Source: Platanthera guangdongensis
Lineage: Eukaryota; Streptophyta; Magnoliopsida; Asparagales; Orchidaceae
Reading direction: 5' to 3'
Assembly (NCBI GenBank): GCA_039583875.1
Contig: CM077159.1
Span: 5,211,371 to 5,275,370, forward strand
Length of the DNA: 64,000 nucleotides
Shown here: piece after piece, positions 55,420 to 64,000 of the stretch
Numbering within the stretch: position 1 is the first letter of the stretch
Layout: each line of letters begins with the position of its first letter
Notes under the pieces: model-generated
Databases searched by the model: none
What the model was told of the DNA's origin: nothing
Seen by the model: only the letters and a program-made list of their open reading frames with translations
Program-made: the position numbers and the translations under genes

Positions 55420-56190
55420 CTAAGACGATCAATCGGGCAGGTGCTCCCCTGGCTGCATTGCTTTCCTCAAGAGATCGCCGAAGTTGTAGTTTCTCAAGGG
55501 GCGGTTAATGCAGTCAGAAAGACTACCCGCGCAGGAGGTCCACAATCTAAGATGATCAATCGGGCAGATGCGCCAAAAGCTGCATTGCTTTTCTCAAGAG
55601 ATCATCAGAGTTGTAGCCCCTCCAAAAGTCGCGGTCTCTACAATTTGATGAGGTTAACCGCAAGATTCTATAAAGAGCCCGAGGGCTACAGACTAGAGCG
55701 ATCAATTGGGCAAGGTGCGCGCAAGGAAGCATTGTTTTTCTGAAGATGTCACAAAAGTTGTAACATTATTCCCTTAATGCACGACAGAGCTGATCGATTT
55801 CCTACACTTCAACCGGATGCAGCGGTGTGTCAGATGGTGGTGGGGGATCCTCAAAAAAGACAAAAGGAGATGCACATACTAAGACGATCAATCGGGCAGG
55901 TGCGCATAAAGTTGCATTGCTTTCCTCAAGAGATCATCAGAGTAATATCATCCTAACAACCAAGCGGGAATCCACTGCTCTCATGCCTAGGATTACAGAC
56001 CAAATTGATCAATCGGGCAGGTGCGCGTGAAGCTGCATTGTTTTTCTCAAGAGATCAACAAAGTTGTGGAACGCTGGTAGGCATCGCTTAAGAAAACCTA
56101 GGAGTGTTCGAGGGTCACAGGCTAAGATGATCAATCAGGTAGGTGCGTGTACCTCACATTGCTTTCCTCGAGAGATTATAAAAGCTGTAA
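55420..56190 (-). repeat. Six-copy 3'-region repeat of E8
   Basis: GATCAATCGGGCAGGTGCGC or close variants start at 55427, 55554, 55700, 55886, 56007 and 56129. Each is followed by GCTGCATTGCTTTTCTCAAG-like sequence. Intervals are 121-186 bp and the sequence between conserved blocks varies. Confidence 0.88.
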
Positions 56191-56562
56191 CGATATCCTT
56201 ATCGATGCATGGCAGAGCTAAGTCACCTAGACCTCCCTTGATGCAGAGGCGTGTTAGGTACCAGCAAGGATCTGAAATCCTGAAGTCCTCCGCACGAGAA
56301 ATGGCAAGCTCTCACTTCACAGAGCGAAATCTCCCCGCTATACGTGATTGTCGTGGTGTTACGATAATGACTATAATTCGTGGGGATTGAAGCAGGATTT
56401 GGCGATATCTCTTGGGTTCAGGGATTTGCACACACGAGCTGTTCGAAGAAAAAGGTACTATACAAGTAAAAGTGTTAGTATGAAGTTTTCAGCAGAAACA
56501 ATAACTGATGTATATGTAAGAAAATCCTCAAAAGAAGACATCGTTTAAGAATAGAACTGCTT

Positions 56563-57560
56563 TAGATCATCGTCACTCAATGTGTGGGAGATGTCTTCTT
56601 CATCATTCATCCGAAGTTGATATGCTCCGTTTTGAGAAATTCCTTAATGATGTAAGGACCTGCCCAGTTTGGATTGAGCTTCCCTACTGAGTCAGCCCAG
56701 TGGCGTCGACCTTCTTTAAAAATAGATCCCTAACCACAAATTCCTTCTCTAACATTTTTGTCAAAATATTTGGCAACCCTCCTTTTAACTTCTTGTTGGA
56801 TAGTGGTTGCATCTCGGTGCTCTTCGATCAGATCTAAGTTGCACTTCATGTCTTCGTCATTAGCATCCATCCAATCCTCACATCCCTGCTTGGAGAGCAT
56901 AAATCTAAGACTAAGCACCTCGAACTTTATTGGTATGAGAGCTTCTGAACTGTGGGAGAGTTTGAAATGCGTCTCCCCGATAGCCAAGGAAGGTGTAGTC
57001 CTAAGAGTCCAGAGAACAAAAGGAAGTTGTTCAACCCAATAGCCTTTGAGATTTTCGACTTTTTTCTTGAGGAGATATAGAATCAGCTTATTAGCAGCTT
57101 TGACCTGATCGTTACTTCTTGGATGGTGCATTGAGGAGAACAGTAGCTCTGTTCTGATTTGACTACAAAAGTTAATCATTTCTGAATTATTGAACTGAGT
57201 ACCGTTTTCAGTGATAATTGTCATTGGAATCCCATTCCGACAAACGATCTCCCCCCGGATGAAGTTTCTTATGATCTGGGTGGTTGTCTTGGCTAATGTC
57301 TTAGCCTTGATCCATTTGCTGAAGTAGTCAATCATGACAATAATAAAACGACGTTGTCCACTTGTAATTAGGAAAGGGTTGAGGAGGTCCATTCCTGAAA
57401 TTGCAAAGGGCCAAGGCGTTGATATAGACCTGAGCTACTGAGCTGGCTGAAGCTGGAGAGGGGAAAACTTTTGGCATTGAACACACTTCTTTGCATACAA
57501 CTCTGCATCTTTCCGAATTTGAGATCAAAACTATCCCTGCTTGAGAATTCACTTTTCTAA
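56563..57560 (-). pseudogene. E8 integrase
   Basis: A 220-codon frame holds FIIVMIDYFSKWIKAKTLAK (after the first Asp), IVCRNGIPMTIITENGTQFN (Asp to Glu or Asn change at the usual DNG), a YHPRSNDQVKAAN-like catalytic block, and LPFVLWTLRTTPSLAIGETH. The C-terminal part follows after a stop: RRHWADSVGKLNPNWAGPYI to about 56563. Zinc-finger residues and CQKF are read near 57450. Key residues are altered, so it is inactive. Confidence 0.88.
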
Positions 57561-57933
57561 AGTTCTAACACATGAGTGACTGTCACATTCACCAGAGTGA
57601 ACTTCTTGAAGCAAGATAGGAATTTTTTCTTCTGAGACGCACCTAGCCAAAAGCGATAGCAAGGTCTTCCTGTATAGAACTCCTGATAAGAGATAGTAAT
57701 GAGCTGCCTTCAGCCTGAACTTATTCATCTTTCACAAACGGATGATAAGTTCATGTAGAGAGATGGAGGATGAAGGGATTCATCCAAGATGGGCGTTGGT
57801 CGATCTGCATTAACTCTCCTTCCTCAACTGCTGGACAAAAGAGTTCTGATGTGGTTCCTCCTTTCAAAAGACCAAACTTTGTAAGCGCATCTGCTTCTAA
57901 ATTCTTTGTTCTAGGGATATGTTGGATAGTAAA
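57561..57933 (-). pseudogene. E8 RNase H end, left of E9
   Basis: FTIQHIPRTKNLEADALTKF is the typical end of TAT RNase H. It carries on past E9 at 60073 and to its right, where ANKTDYETLLAGLRFAKECE-like sequence is read. Confidence 0.82.
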
Positions 57934-60072
57934 TGGTACCCGATGGAGAAAATACTTGCACTGGATGAAAGTACCGGATACAACCACGAGGTATACTCGT
58001 GCCTTACTTTTGAAGATTGGTTCTTCCAAGAAGGCCTTCTCCAAAAGGAGACCCAAAACCCTAATAACAAAAGATGCCTCTAACACTCCCATACCACCTC
58101 CTTATATAGGGAGGGGGGCTCACATCATTAAACATAAAATAAAAACAAGAGAAGATAAAATATGTTACGTGCACGTGTGTAATACACCCAGTCAGGATAA
58201 CGACCTTGCCCTCAAGGTCGGAGTGTCCTCCAACTACTAGTGATACGTCGGCGAGGAGCCAGACGTAGAGGTGCCCGGAGCGGTGTCCGGAGGTACATCA
58301 ATGATCGTAAGCGCGTCCAAGTCAGCTGCGGTGAGCGCGTGCACGTCCTCCTTGATGAGGCACTGGAGTTCCTTCATAGGACAATCATGAGTACGCGAGT
58401 AGGGTTGTCTGCAACGAGCATGTCTTGCTTTGTAAGTCATTGTACTCTTGATTGGATAGGCGGTTAGAGGGGACATGACGGTTGTTGCGTGGGTTGGGTG
58501 GGCGAGGTAGAGGAGATGGCAGTGACTGGTGTTTCGTCAGGGGAGAAAAGTAGGGCTGGTAGGGAGGTTTGGAGGGAGGTAGGGAGGAAGGAGGGTCCTC
58601 GGACAATGCGAGGAATTCGGCCTCCACCAGTGGGAAGAGGTCCAAGGCTTGATTGACAGTGACTGGCTGAAGGGTACAGAGGCGGGCTCGGATATAGGGT
58701 TGCAGGACATGCATGAAGTATGTCAAGTAATGATCAGGGGGAAGTCTTGGGACATGGGTGGCCAGCTCAATAAACATATCCACGTACGAATCAATCAAAC
58801 CGATTTGGCGGACTCCGCAAAGGCGCTCGATCATTGAGTAATAGTGGTGGTCGTACCGCTGAATGAGGGCCTCCGTAAGAGCCATCCAGGTGAGGTCGGG
58901 GGAGGATTGGAGAAGCCAGCGGACCCAATGGTGGGCGGACTCTTCCATGCCGACGATTCTATGGAGACCTGTTGCGCCGGAGGAGTTTGGTGAATATAAA
59001 AAAAATATTTGGCACAGGCAATCCACCCAAGTGGGTCTGTCCCGTTGAATGTGGGGATGTCGAGACATGGGAGTTGTGGAGGTAAGCCCGCCAATGCGGG
59101 ATCTGCAAGGGCCACCGTGCTGGGGGATCCCAAGACAGAAGCAGTAGTATGCCCGGAGTTATGGCCGAGTTGCAGGTTGTGAAGCATGGTCATAAGCGAC
59201 GTGAACTGCTCGGCCTAGGCGTCGAGACGCGAGTTGATGTTGATGATGGCGTGTTCGATGGCTTCCACGCGGGATTTCATTCGGCTCTTTGCCACATGAA
59301 TCGATCGGTGCTGCTGAGAGGGGATCAGACTGCGGCTGACGGAGCCGAAGGCTGTGGGACTGCATTGCTGAGAAGGGAGCAGGCTGACGAGAAGGAATCG
59401 GTGATGCCAGGCTGCTGGACGGTGCGGCTGAGGAGGGATCAGATGGATCGGGCCTAGAGCAGTCGGAGCCGGCTGAGGAAGGGCGGATCGGGGCGTGGAA
59501 CGGCGTAGCAGGTGGTGTGGGGTCGGAACCGGCGGATTAGTCGCCTAAGGCGCGATTTGGTCGGCGCTAGGACGAGGCGCTGCTGTCGAAGAAAAGGTAG
59601 ACGCGATCAGGATCGTTGCTGCGACGACTGTAGCGGACGACAGGAGCTTCTTAGGCACAACAGCAAGGGGAAATATGGACGGCGTCGTCGGCAGGGCTAG
59701 GTCGATGCGAGAAAGCTGCGACCCGGGCGGCAGAGTCGACTGATGATGTCGACACACGGAGAGAACTCGCAGACAGAACCCGGCGGCTTATGCAAGCGGG
59801 AACGGCAGTGTCGGACCAATTGGTGCCCGATGGAAAAAATACTTGCACTAGATGAAAGTACCGGATACAACCACGAGGTATACTCGTTCCTTACTTTTGG
59901 AGGTTGGTTCCTCCAAGAAGCCCTTCTCCAAAAGGAGACACAAAACCCTAACAACAAAAGATGCCTCTAATACTTTCATACCACCTCCTTATATAGGGAG
60001 GGGGGCTCACATCATTAAACATAAAATAAAAACAAGAGAACATAAAATATGTTACGCGCAAGTGAGTAATGA
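57934..60072 (-). mobile_element. E9: gag-only LTR element (TR-GAG type) nested in E8
   Basis: LTRs 57934-58186 and 59821-60072 (both begin TGGTRCCCGATGG and contain CCACCTCCTTATATAGGGAG), flanked by GTAAA and ATAAA. The 1.6-kb interior codes only gag. Removing E9 and one flank restores FTSFTIQHIP of E8 RNase H, which confirms the borders. No protease, RT or integrase is present. The structure fits the TR-GAG class of plant non-autonomous elements. Confidence 0.82.
58237..59280 (-). pseudogene. E9 gag
   Basis: It includes LPCLDIPTFNGTDPLGWIAC (capsid entry), HHWVRWLLQSSPDLTWMALT, IDSYVDMFIELATHVPRLPP and YFMHVLQPYIRARL. A shortened zinc-knuckle-like CRQPYSRTHDC is followed by LTAADLDALTIIDVPPDTAP and a stop. 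Two frame changes are seen. It resembles the gag of E3 and E10. The plus-strand frames here are not coding. Confidence 0.82.
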
Positions 60073-61101
60073 TAAAACTTGTGAATTTCTCGATCTCGAT
60101 TTTGACACAAGCAAAATATTTCTGGAGAACAGCATCTCTAGTCTCGAAGTTCCCAAGTACTTAGAGACGTCATTACTAAGGAATCTGTTTTACTTGAACA
60201 TCTTATATTCACATTCCTTGGCAAACCTTAATCCTGCCAAGAGTGTCTCATACTCTGTTTGATTATTGGTAATCGGGAAGTAGAACTTCACTGCCTGCTA
60301 AAACCTTATGACATTTGGGCTGATGAGGACAACTCCTGCACTTGAAGAATTTTTTCCTGAAGCGTCATCTACAAAGATAGTCCAAGCGAAAAGTTATTTT
60401 ACTTCCAGATCTAGGTGAGCTTCCATTGAATATATTAGGAAATCTGCTAATGTTTGAGCTTTGATCGTCATCCTTGAAACATACGAGATGTCAAATTCAC
60501 TCAGCTCAATTGCCCACTTGGCCAATCTGACTGACTGCTCGGGCTTCTCCAACGCGCTCTTTAAGGGAAGATCCGTCATCACTTTGATTGAGTGTGCCTG
60601 AAAGTACGGCCTGAGCCTTTGAGTTGAGATGATTGGAGCTAGAGCCAGCTTCTCCAGGATAGGATACCTTATCTCGGCACTTTTCAGTATCGTGCTAACG
60701 TAATATACTGGGAACTACTTCTTTCCCTCTTTGACAAGAACAGAACTGACTGCTTCTGACCCTACCCCCAAGTAGATATAAAGAGTTTCTCCCTCTCGAG
60801 GGCATTGGAGCAAGGGAGTAGACGTTAACTGCTTTTTGAGCTGCTCAAAAGCTAAGTCTCACTCCATAGTCCACTAAAACTTTGAAGCCCCTCGAAGGGT
60901 TCGGAAGAATCGGGAGCTCTTATCTCCTGACCGGCAGATAAACCTGCTCAGACCTGCTAACCTCCCTCCTAGTTGTTGAACTTCTTTTGGAGATTGGGGT
61001 GGCGTCATGTCAAGGATGGTCTTTACCTTATCTGGATTAGCGGCAAGGCCTTCAGAAGTAAGGAGATGGCCAAGGAATTTTCCCTTGCTCCAAAAATACA
61101 C
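60073..61101 (-). pseudogene. E8 RNase H and RT thumb
   Basis: KGKFLGHLLTSEGLAANPDK and VKTILDMTPPQSPKEVQQLG (60874-61101) are the RT thumb. RNase H follows leftwards with MMTDLPLKSALEKPEQSVRL and WAIELSEFDISYVSRM (60394-60582). Stops interrupt it. Confidence 0.87.
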
Positions 61102-61890
61102 TTTAAAGATTTAACTTCATCTTGCATGCTCGTAGAGTAGAGAATGTCTCTACGAGATAGCTCAGGTGTGACGAGAAAGATTTACGTTTGATGAGAAGAT
61201 CATCAACGTTGATATACTTCGAGGTTCCTGCCTTTTTGCTTCTTAAAGACGAAGTTCATCATACGTTGATATGTCGCGTCAGCGTTCTTAAGCCTAAAAG
61301 GCATTACGAGGTAACAGAAGCATCCATCATTCGAAATGAAAGAAGTATGAGGTATGTCGGGCTTATGCATAATAATCTGGTGATAACCAGATTATGTATC
61401 TAAGAAACTCATGAATGGATACCCAACTGCTAAAATAACTAAAGAATTTATCTGAGACAAGGGGTAACAATCTTCAAGTCATGCTTTATTAAATTTCGTG
61501 AAATATACACACATTCTCCATTTTCCCCAGATTTTTTCGCCATTACAATATTAAAAACCCAATCGAGGTATTGAATTTCACGAAAAAATTTTGCTTTGAG
61601 GAGTTTTGCAACTTCTTCCTTGATTGGTCCAGCAAGAGTTTCTTCCACCATCCGCTTCTTCTACTTGACAAGCCTGAAGTTTGGGACAATATTGAGATGG
61701 TGGCAGGCTACATCAGGATCTACCCCTGGCATGTCATCAACTGACTAAGCGAATACATCCAGATTCTTCAAAAGACAGGAGACCAGCTGGACTTTCTCCT
61801 CATCTTGTAGCTTGGTACTGATGGAGAGCTTCTTCTCTCTACCCTCTGCAACTGGGACTTCTTGGGTTACCTGGGCTGGACTTCACTGGG
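61102..61890 (-). pseudogene. E8 reverse transcriptase
   Basis: It starts with IKEEVAKLLKAKFFREIQYL and DWVFNIVMAKKSGENGEC (61448-61651). After several stops VMPFRLKNADATYQRMMNFV and the catalytic YINVDDLLIK-like block are read near 61200-61300. A short insertion sits in the xVDD box. It is broken but of TAT type. Confidence 0.82.
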
Positions 61891-61897
61891 CTGCCCC

Positions 61898-62215
61898 TCA
61901 GAAGAAATCCCAACGGACAGTGAACTCTTCATCTTGAAGCCGTAGAGGAGCTGCGGTCTGAACAGGGGGATAGGGTGATGGAGGAGGAGCCTCCACCACA
62001 GGAGCAGGGGCACCTTGAGGAGTCGCGAGCACTACGGGCTGAGACACTAACCGCTGGGTCAGTGCGGCTAGGGCCTGGCCGATCGCCTCGAATTGTTGGG
62101 TGGTATCTCGAAGAGACTGCACGGCTTCACGGCGAGCTTGCTTCAAGGCCTCCCAGATGGCGGCCTAACCAGAAATGGAACGACTGGGGCGCTGGGCGAG
62201 CTCGCGGTCTGACAT
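61898..62215 (-). pseudogene. E8 gag N-terminal fragment joined to RT leader
   Basis: ATG at 62215 opens MSDRELAQRPSRSISG and a stop; AIWEALKQARREAVQSLRDT and ALAALTQRLVSQPVVLATPQ (helical, Ala/Gln-rich) follow. It then joins EVPVAEGREKKLSIS at the RT leader with no capsid, zinc knuckle or protease between. Confidence 0.7.
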
Positions 62216-62243
62216 TGCTATCTGCATGCTTCAGTTCCACATT

Positions 62244-62257
62244 CACCGCACCAGAAC
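62244..62257 (-). promoter_or_regulatory. E8 primer-binding site candidate
   Basis: GTTCTGGTGCGGTG on the minus strand, directly after the 5' LTR. The same core, GGTGCGGTGA, follows the E6 LTR. It is not the tRNA-Met type; the tRNA was not identified. Confidence 0.6.
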
Positions 62258-62865
62258 TGTTGGTACCAAATCCGACACCAAACACCCCGTGCACTACCGC
62301 GAGACGGGTCGGATGGCGGGGGAAAGGAAGCTTGAAACTCAAAGTGCCTGGGGACAACAAAGAGAGAGAAGGCTGCCTAGCGGCAACATTAGACTTGCCC
62401 ATCACCGAGAATGTCTCTGTTGCGGCGGATTAATTATTGATTAGGAGAAACGGTTACAAAGTCTTAAAAGGAGAAACCACGCGAGCACTGAGCAGGAGAC
62501 CGACCGCAAAGTCACTAGTATCGAGACCGCAACTCTTAAAAAGCGAGCTCCTCGACTCGAGTCAATGTGCTTTGGGAATGTTGTTCCCCCCTATTTAAAG
62601 GCTCGGAGACCTTCCCAAACGGCCAGGGTTAAATATTACCAGTTGCCCGGGGTACAAGAGAAACGAGGAGGGGTGACGGGATACATAGCTTGCAAATAAA
62701 GAAGACAACCCCCAGACCGAGCGACTAGGTGTTCAGCTTCGAGTATAGAATACCTCTCCCCGGGCCTCTGCAGGCTTTGCGGCCTGGCGGCTTGTGCGGC
62801 TAGCTGCATCCTAACCGCACGGACTTGACTTGGCATAAATCTGGTTGTTTGCTTCCGGGTAAACA
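62258..62865 (-). repeat. E8 5' LTR
   Basis: 608 bp; matches 47274-47867, with the ends TGTTGGTACC and GGGTAAACA. Confidence 0.87.
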
Positions 62866-62876
62866 CTAATGGTTTA

Positions 62877-64000
62877 TGATACACGGTAGTCGTATCAAGA
62901 ACGAGAACAAAGAACATAAACTTGCATTGCACAAAAGATAACACTGATATAATCGGGAGACAAGCTCCCGCCAAACTCCTCTCTACAAGAGAGCCAAAAG
63001 ACTAAAATTCCAAAGATAATCTCTCGTTACCAAAGGGGCTCTGTATATAAATGGAGGTCCCACTACAGGACAAAGACAATACATGACAAAATACGTATCA
63101 GCACTCCCCTCCCAAAAAAAATGACATTGTCCTCAATGTGGAGGTCTTTAGGGATCATCCGCAAGAGTTAGGGAGTCCAAGTCCCCAAAGTCAGGACCGT
63201 TATCTTTAGATTCCACCAGCACGCACAACTTTTTGAAAGCGTAGATGTGGGTGGGAGAGTGCGGTTGTTGGCAGCGGAAGCAAAGGCAATTGTAGCGAAG
63301 CTCGTGGTGCCTCTCGTGAGATAAGTGGTGGGGTCGTCGAGACGCCGGTGGAAGAGGGGCGGGAAGGAGGCGGCGAAGATTTCGGCGGCAACGGCTTGTT
63401 GGGTGGTGAGGCCTAGGAAGACAGATTGGTGGTGTAAAGTTCCTCATCGAGGCAACGAGCTTGATCCATGGCGCGGGAAAGAGTCATCAGATTGTGGACC
63501 TGGAGATGCACCCGAAGGTGGGTTTGTAGACCGCCAAGGAAGTATCCCAGATTGTGGCAGGGATAGACCAGTTACGTGCGTGGCGACCTCGATGAACTCT
63601 TCAATGCAAGTGGCCACGGTGTTTGACTGGCGCACGGAGCTGAGGCACTCGTAGGCAATACCCGTCGGGCAAGGGTCATAGTGGCGAAGGAGTTCTTACT
63701 TCAACGTGGGTTAGGAGAGGCCAGGAACCTGCTAGCGCATCCAACGCAGCCAATGGAGTGTTGAACCCTCAATATAGACAGTGGTCAGGGGAACCTTCAG
63801 GTTGGCAATGGTGGACTGAAGGTCGAAGAACAGTTCGGTGCGGGCGATCCAATCAAGAGGGTCGGTGTCGTCGAATATAGGGGTATCGATCTGACGGATA
63901 TGGGTCGGGTGGATGTCCATAGCGGGGTAAAGAAATCTCCTGTAGTCTGGGACATACTGAAGGGATGGTGGGGGTGGGGTTGAAGGAGCCGGAGAGCGGT
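62877..64000 (-). mobile_element. E10: gag-only LTR element, cut by the window edge
   Basis: 3' LTR 62877-63100 with inverted ends TGATACACG...CGTATCA; a TATA-like TATATAAATGG is near 63052. The minus-strand purine tract GGGAGGGGAGTGC is beside it. Gag follows directly, with no pol between. The primer site and 5' LTR lie outside the window. Confidence 0.72.
63148..64000 (-). pseudogene. E10 gag, partial
   Basis: IDTPIFDDTDPLDWIARTEL and VYIEGSTLHWLRWM (63732-63920) are the capsid start. IEEFIEVATHVTGL (63444-63635) and a zinc-knuckle-like CFRCQQPHSPTHIY with its last Cys lost follow. It ends in FGDLDSLTLADDP, matching the end of E9 gag. Frames change at least twice. Confidence 0.82.

Larger units (their letters stand above)
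47274..62865 (-). mobile_element. E8: TAT-lineage Ty3/gypsy element, 15.6 kb
   Basis: LTRs 47274-47867 and 62258-62865 (TGTTGGTACCAAATC...GTAAACA) with target duplication CTAAT (47269-47273 and 62866-62870). Right to left: primer site, gag start, RT, RNase H, integrase, a repeat-rich 3' region, two plus-strand (antisense) gene-like units, purine tract, LTR. RNase H and integrase sequence (TDLPLKSALEKPEQSVRLAK; WADSVGKLNPNWAGPY) is of the TAT type (Ogre/Retand/Grande group). E9 and a solo LTR are nested in it. Most of gag and all of protease are deleted. Confidence 0.88.

Noticed and set aside
59149..59700. Arg/Gly-rich plus-strand frames in E9
   Set aside because: They are the complement of the E9 gag leader and capsid region, which has clear minus-strand motifs.
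62175..62444. Plus-strand frames over the E8 right LTR
   Set aside because: They cross the LTR border and correspond to similar chance frames in the left LTR (47212-47604).

Overview
The window looks like heterochromatic nuclear DNA of a flowering plant. The evidence is a stretch of intron-containing host gene at the left edge, followed by about 60 kb of nested, mostly decayed LTR retrotransposons (Ty1/copia and Ty3/gypsy) with a few small DNA transposons. Nothing bacterial, organellar or viral in its own right was seen. Species cannot be read from this sequence. All family names rest on motif recognition by eye; no database search was run.

Left edge (1-2.4 kb): three minus-strand exons (712-785, 570-632, 95-172) encode the central part of MAF1, the conserved repressor of RNA polymerase III. 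The C-terminal exons lie outside the window and the N-terminal exon was not found. A tRNA-like sequence sits in one intron on the same strand. A hAT-like element with an exact 8-bp target duplication follows (2976-3945), then a decayed minus-strand gypsy remnant (about 4.0-6.07 kb).

6.07-21.1 kb: a plus-strand gypsy element (E1) carries three later insertions: a second gypsy element (E2, 8221 to about 12715) fused directly to E1 without its 3' LTR, a PIF/Harbinger-type MITE (13396-13882), and a minus-strand gypsy element (E3, 15390-20402).

21.6-25.1 kb: a minus-strand copia element (E4) whose 5' half has been replaced by a piece of an unrelated LTR. 25.2-47.1 kb: a solo LTR (H; target duplication TCTAG at both ends) split by two large insertions. 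The first is a full-length Sirevirus-type copia element (E5, 25918-36752, target duplication GTTCG). The second is a TAT-like gypsy element without pol (E6, 38332-45595, target duplication TTAAT) that contains an inverted fragment of a related element (E7). A block of about 1.2 kb spanning the E5/H border is tandemly duplicated.

47.3-62.9 kb: a 15.6-kb TAT-lineage gypsy element (E8, target duplication CTAAT) on the minus strand. It carries a solo LTR, six copies of a 3'-UTR repeat, a nested gag-only element (E9), and two plus-strand (antisense) gene-like units that each have a TATA box. A second gag-only element (E10) starts at 62877 and runs off the right edge.

The most interesting signals are: (i) the paired antisense genes with their own TATA boxes, one of each pair related to Pfam PF04195, found in the same arrangement in two different TAT-type elements; (ii) GC-rich LTR minisatellites in which two hairpin types alternate and both arms change together; (iii) two gag-only LTR elements that lost pol at the same point; and (iv) the MAF1 gene fragment with a reading-frame conflict at one splice junction.
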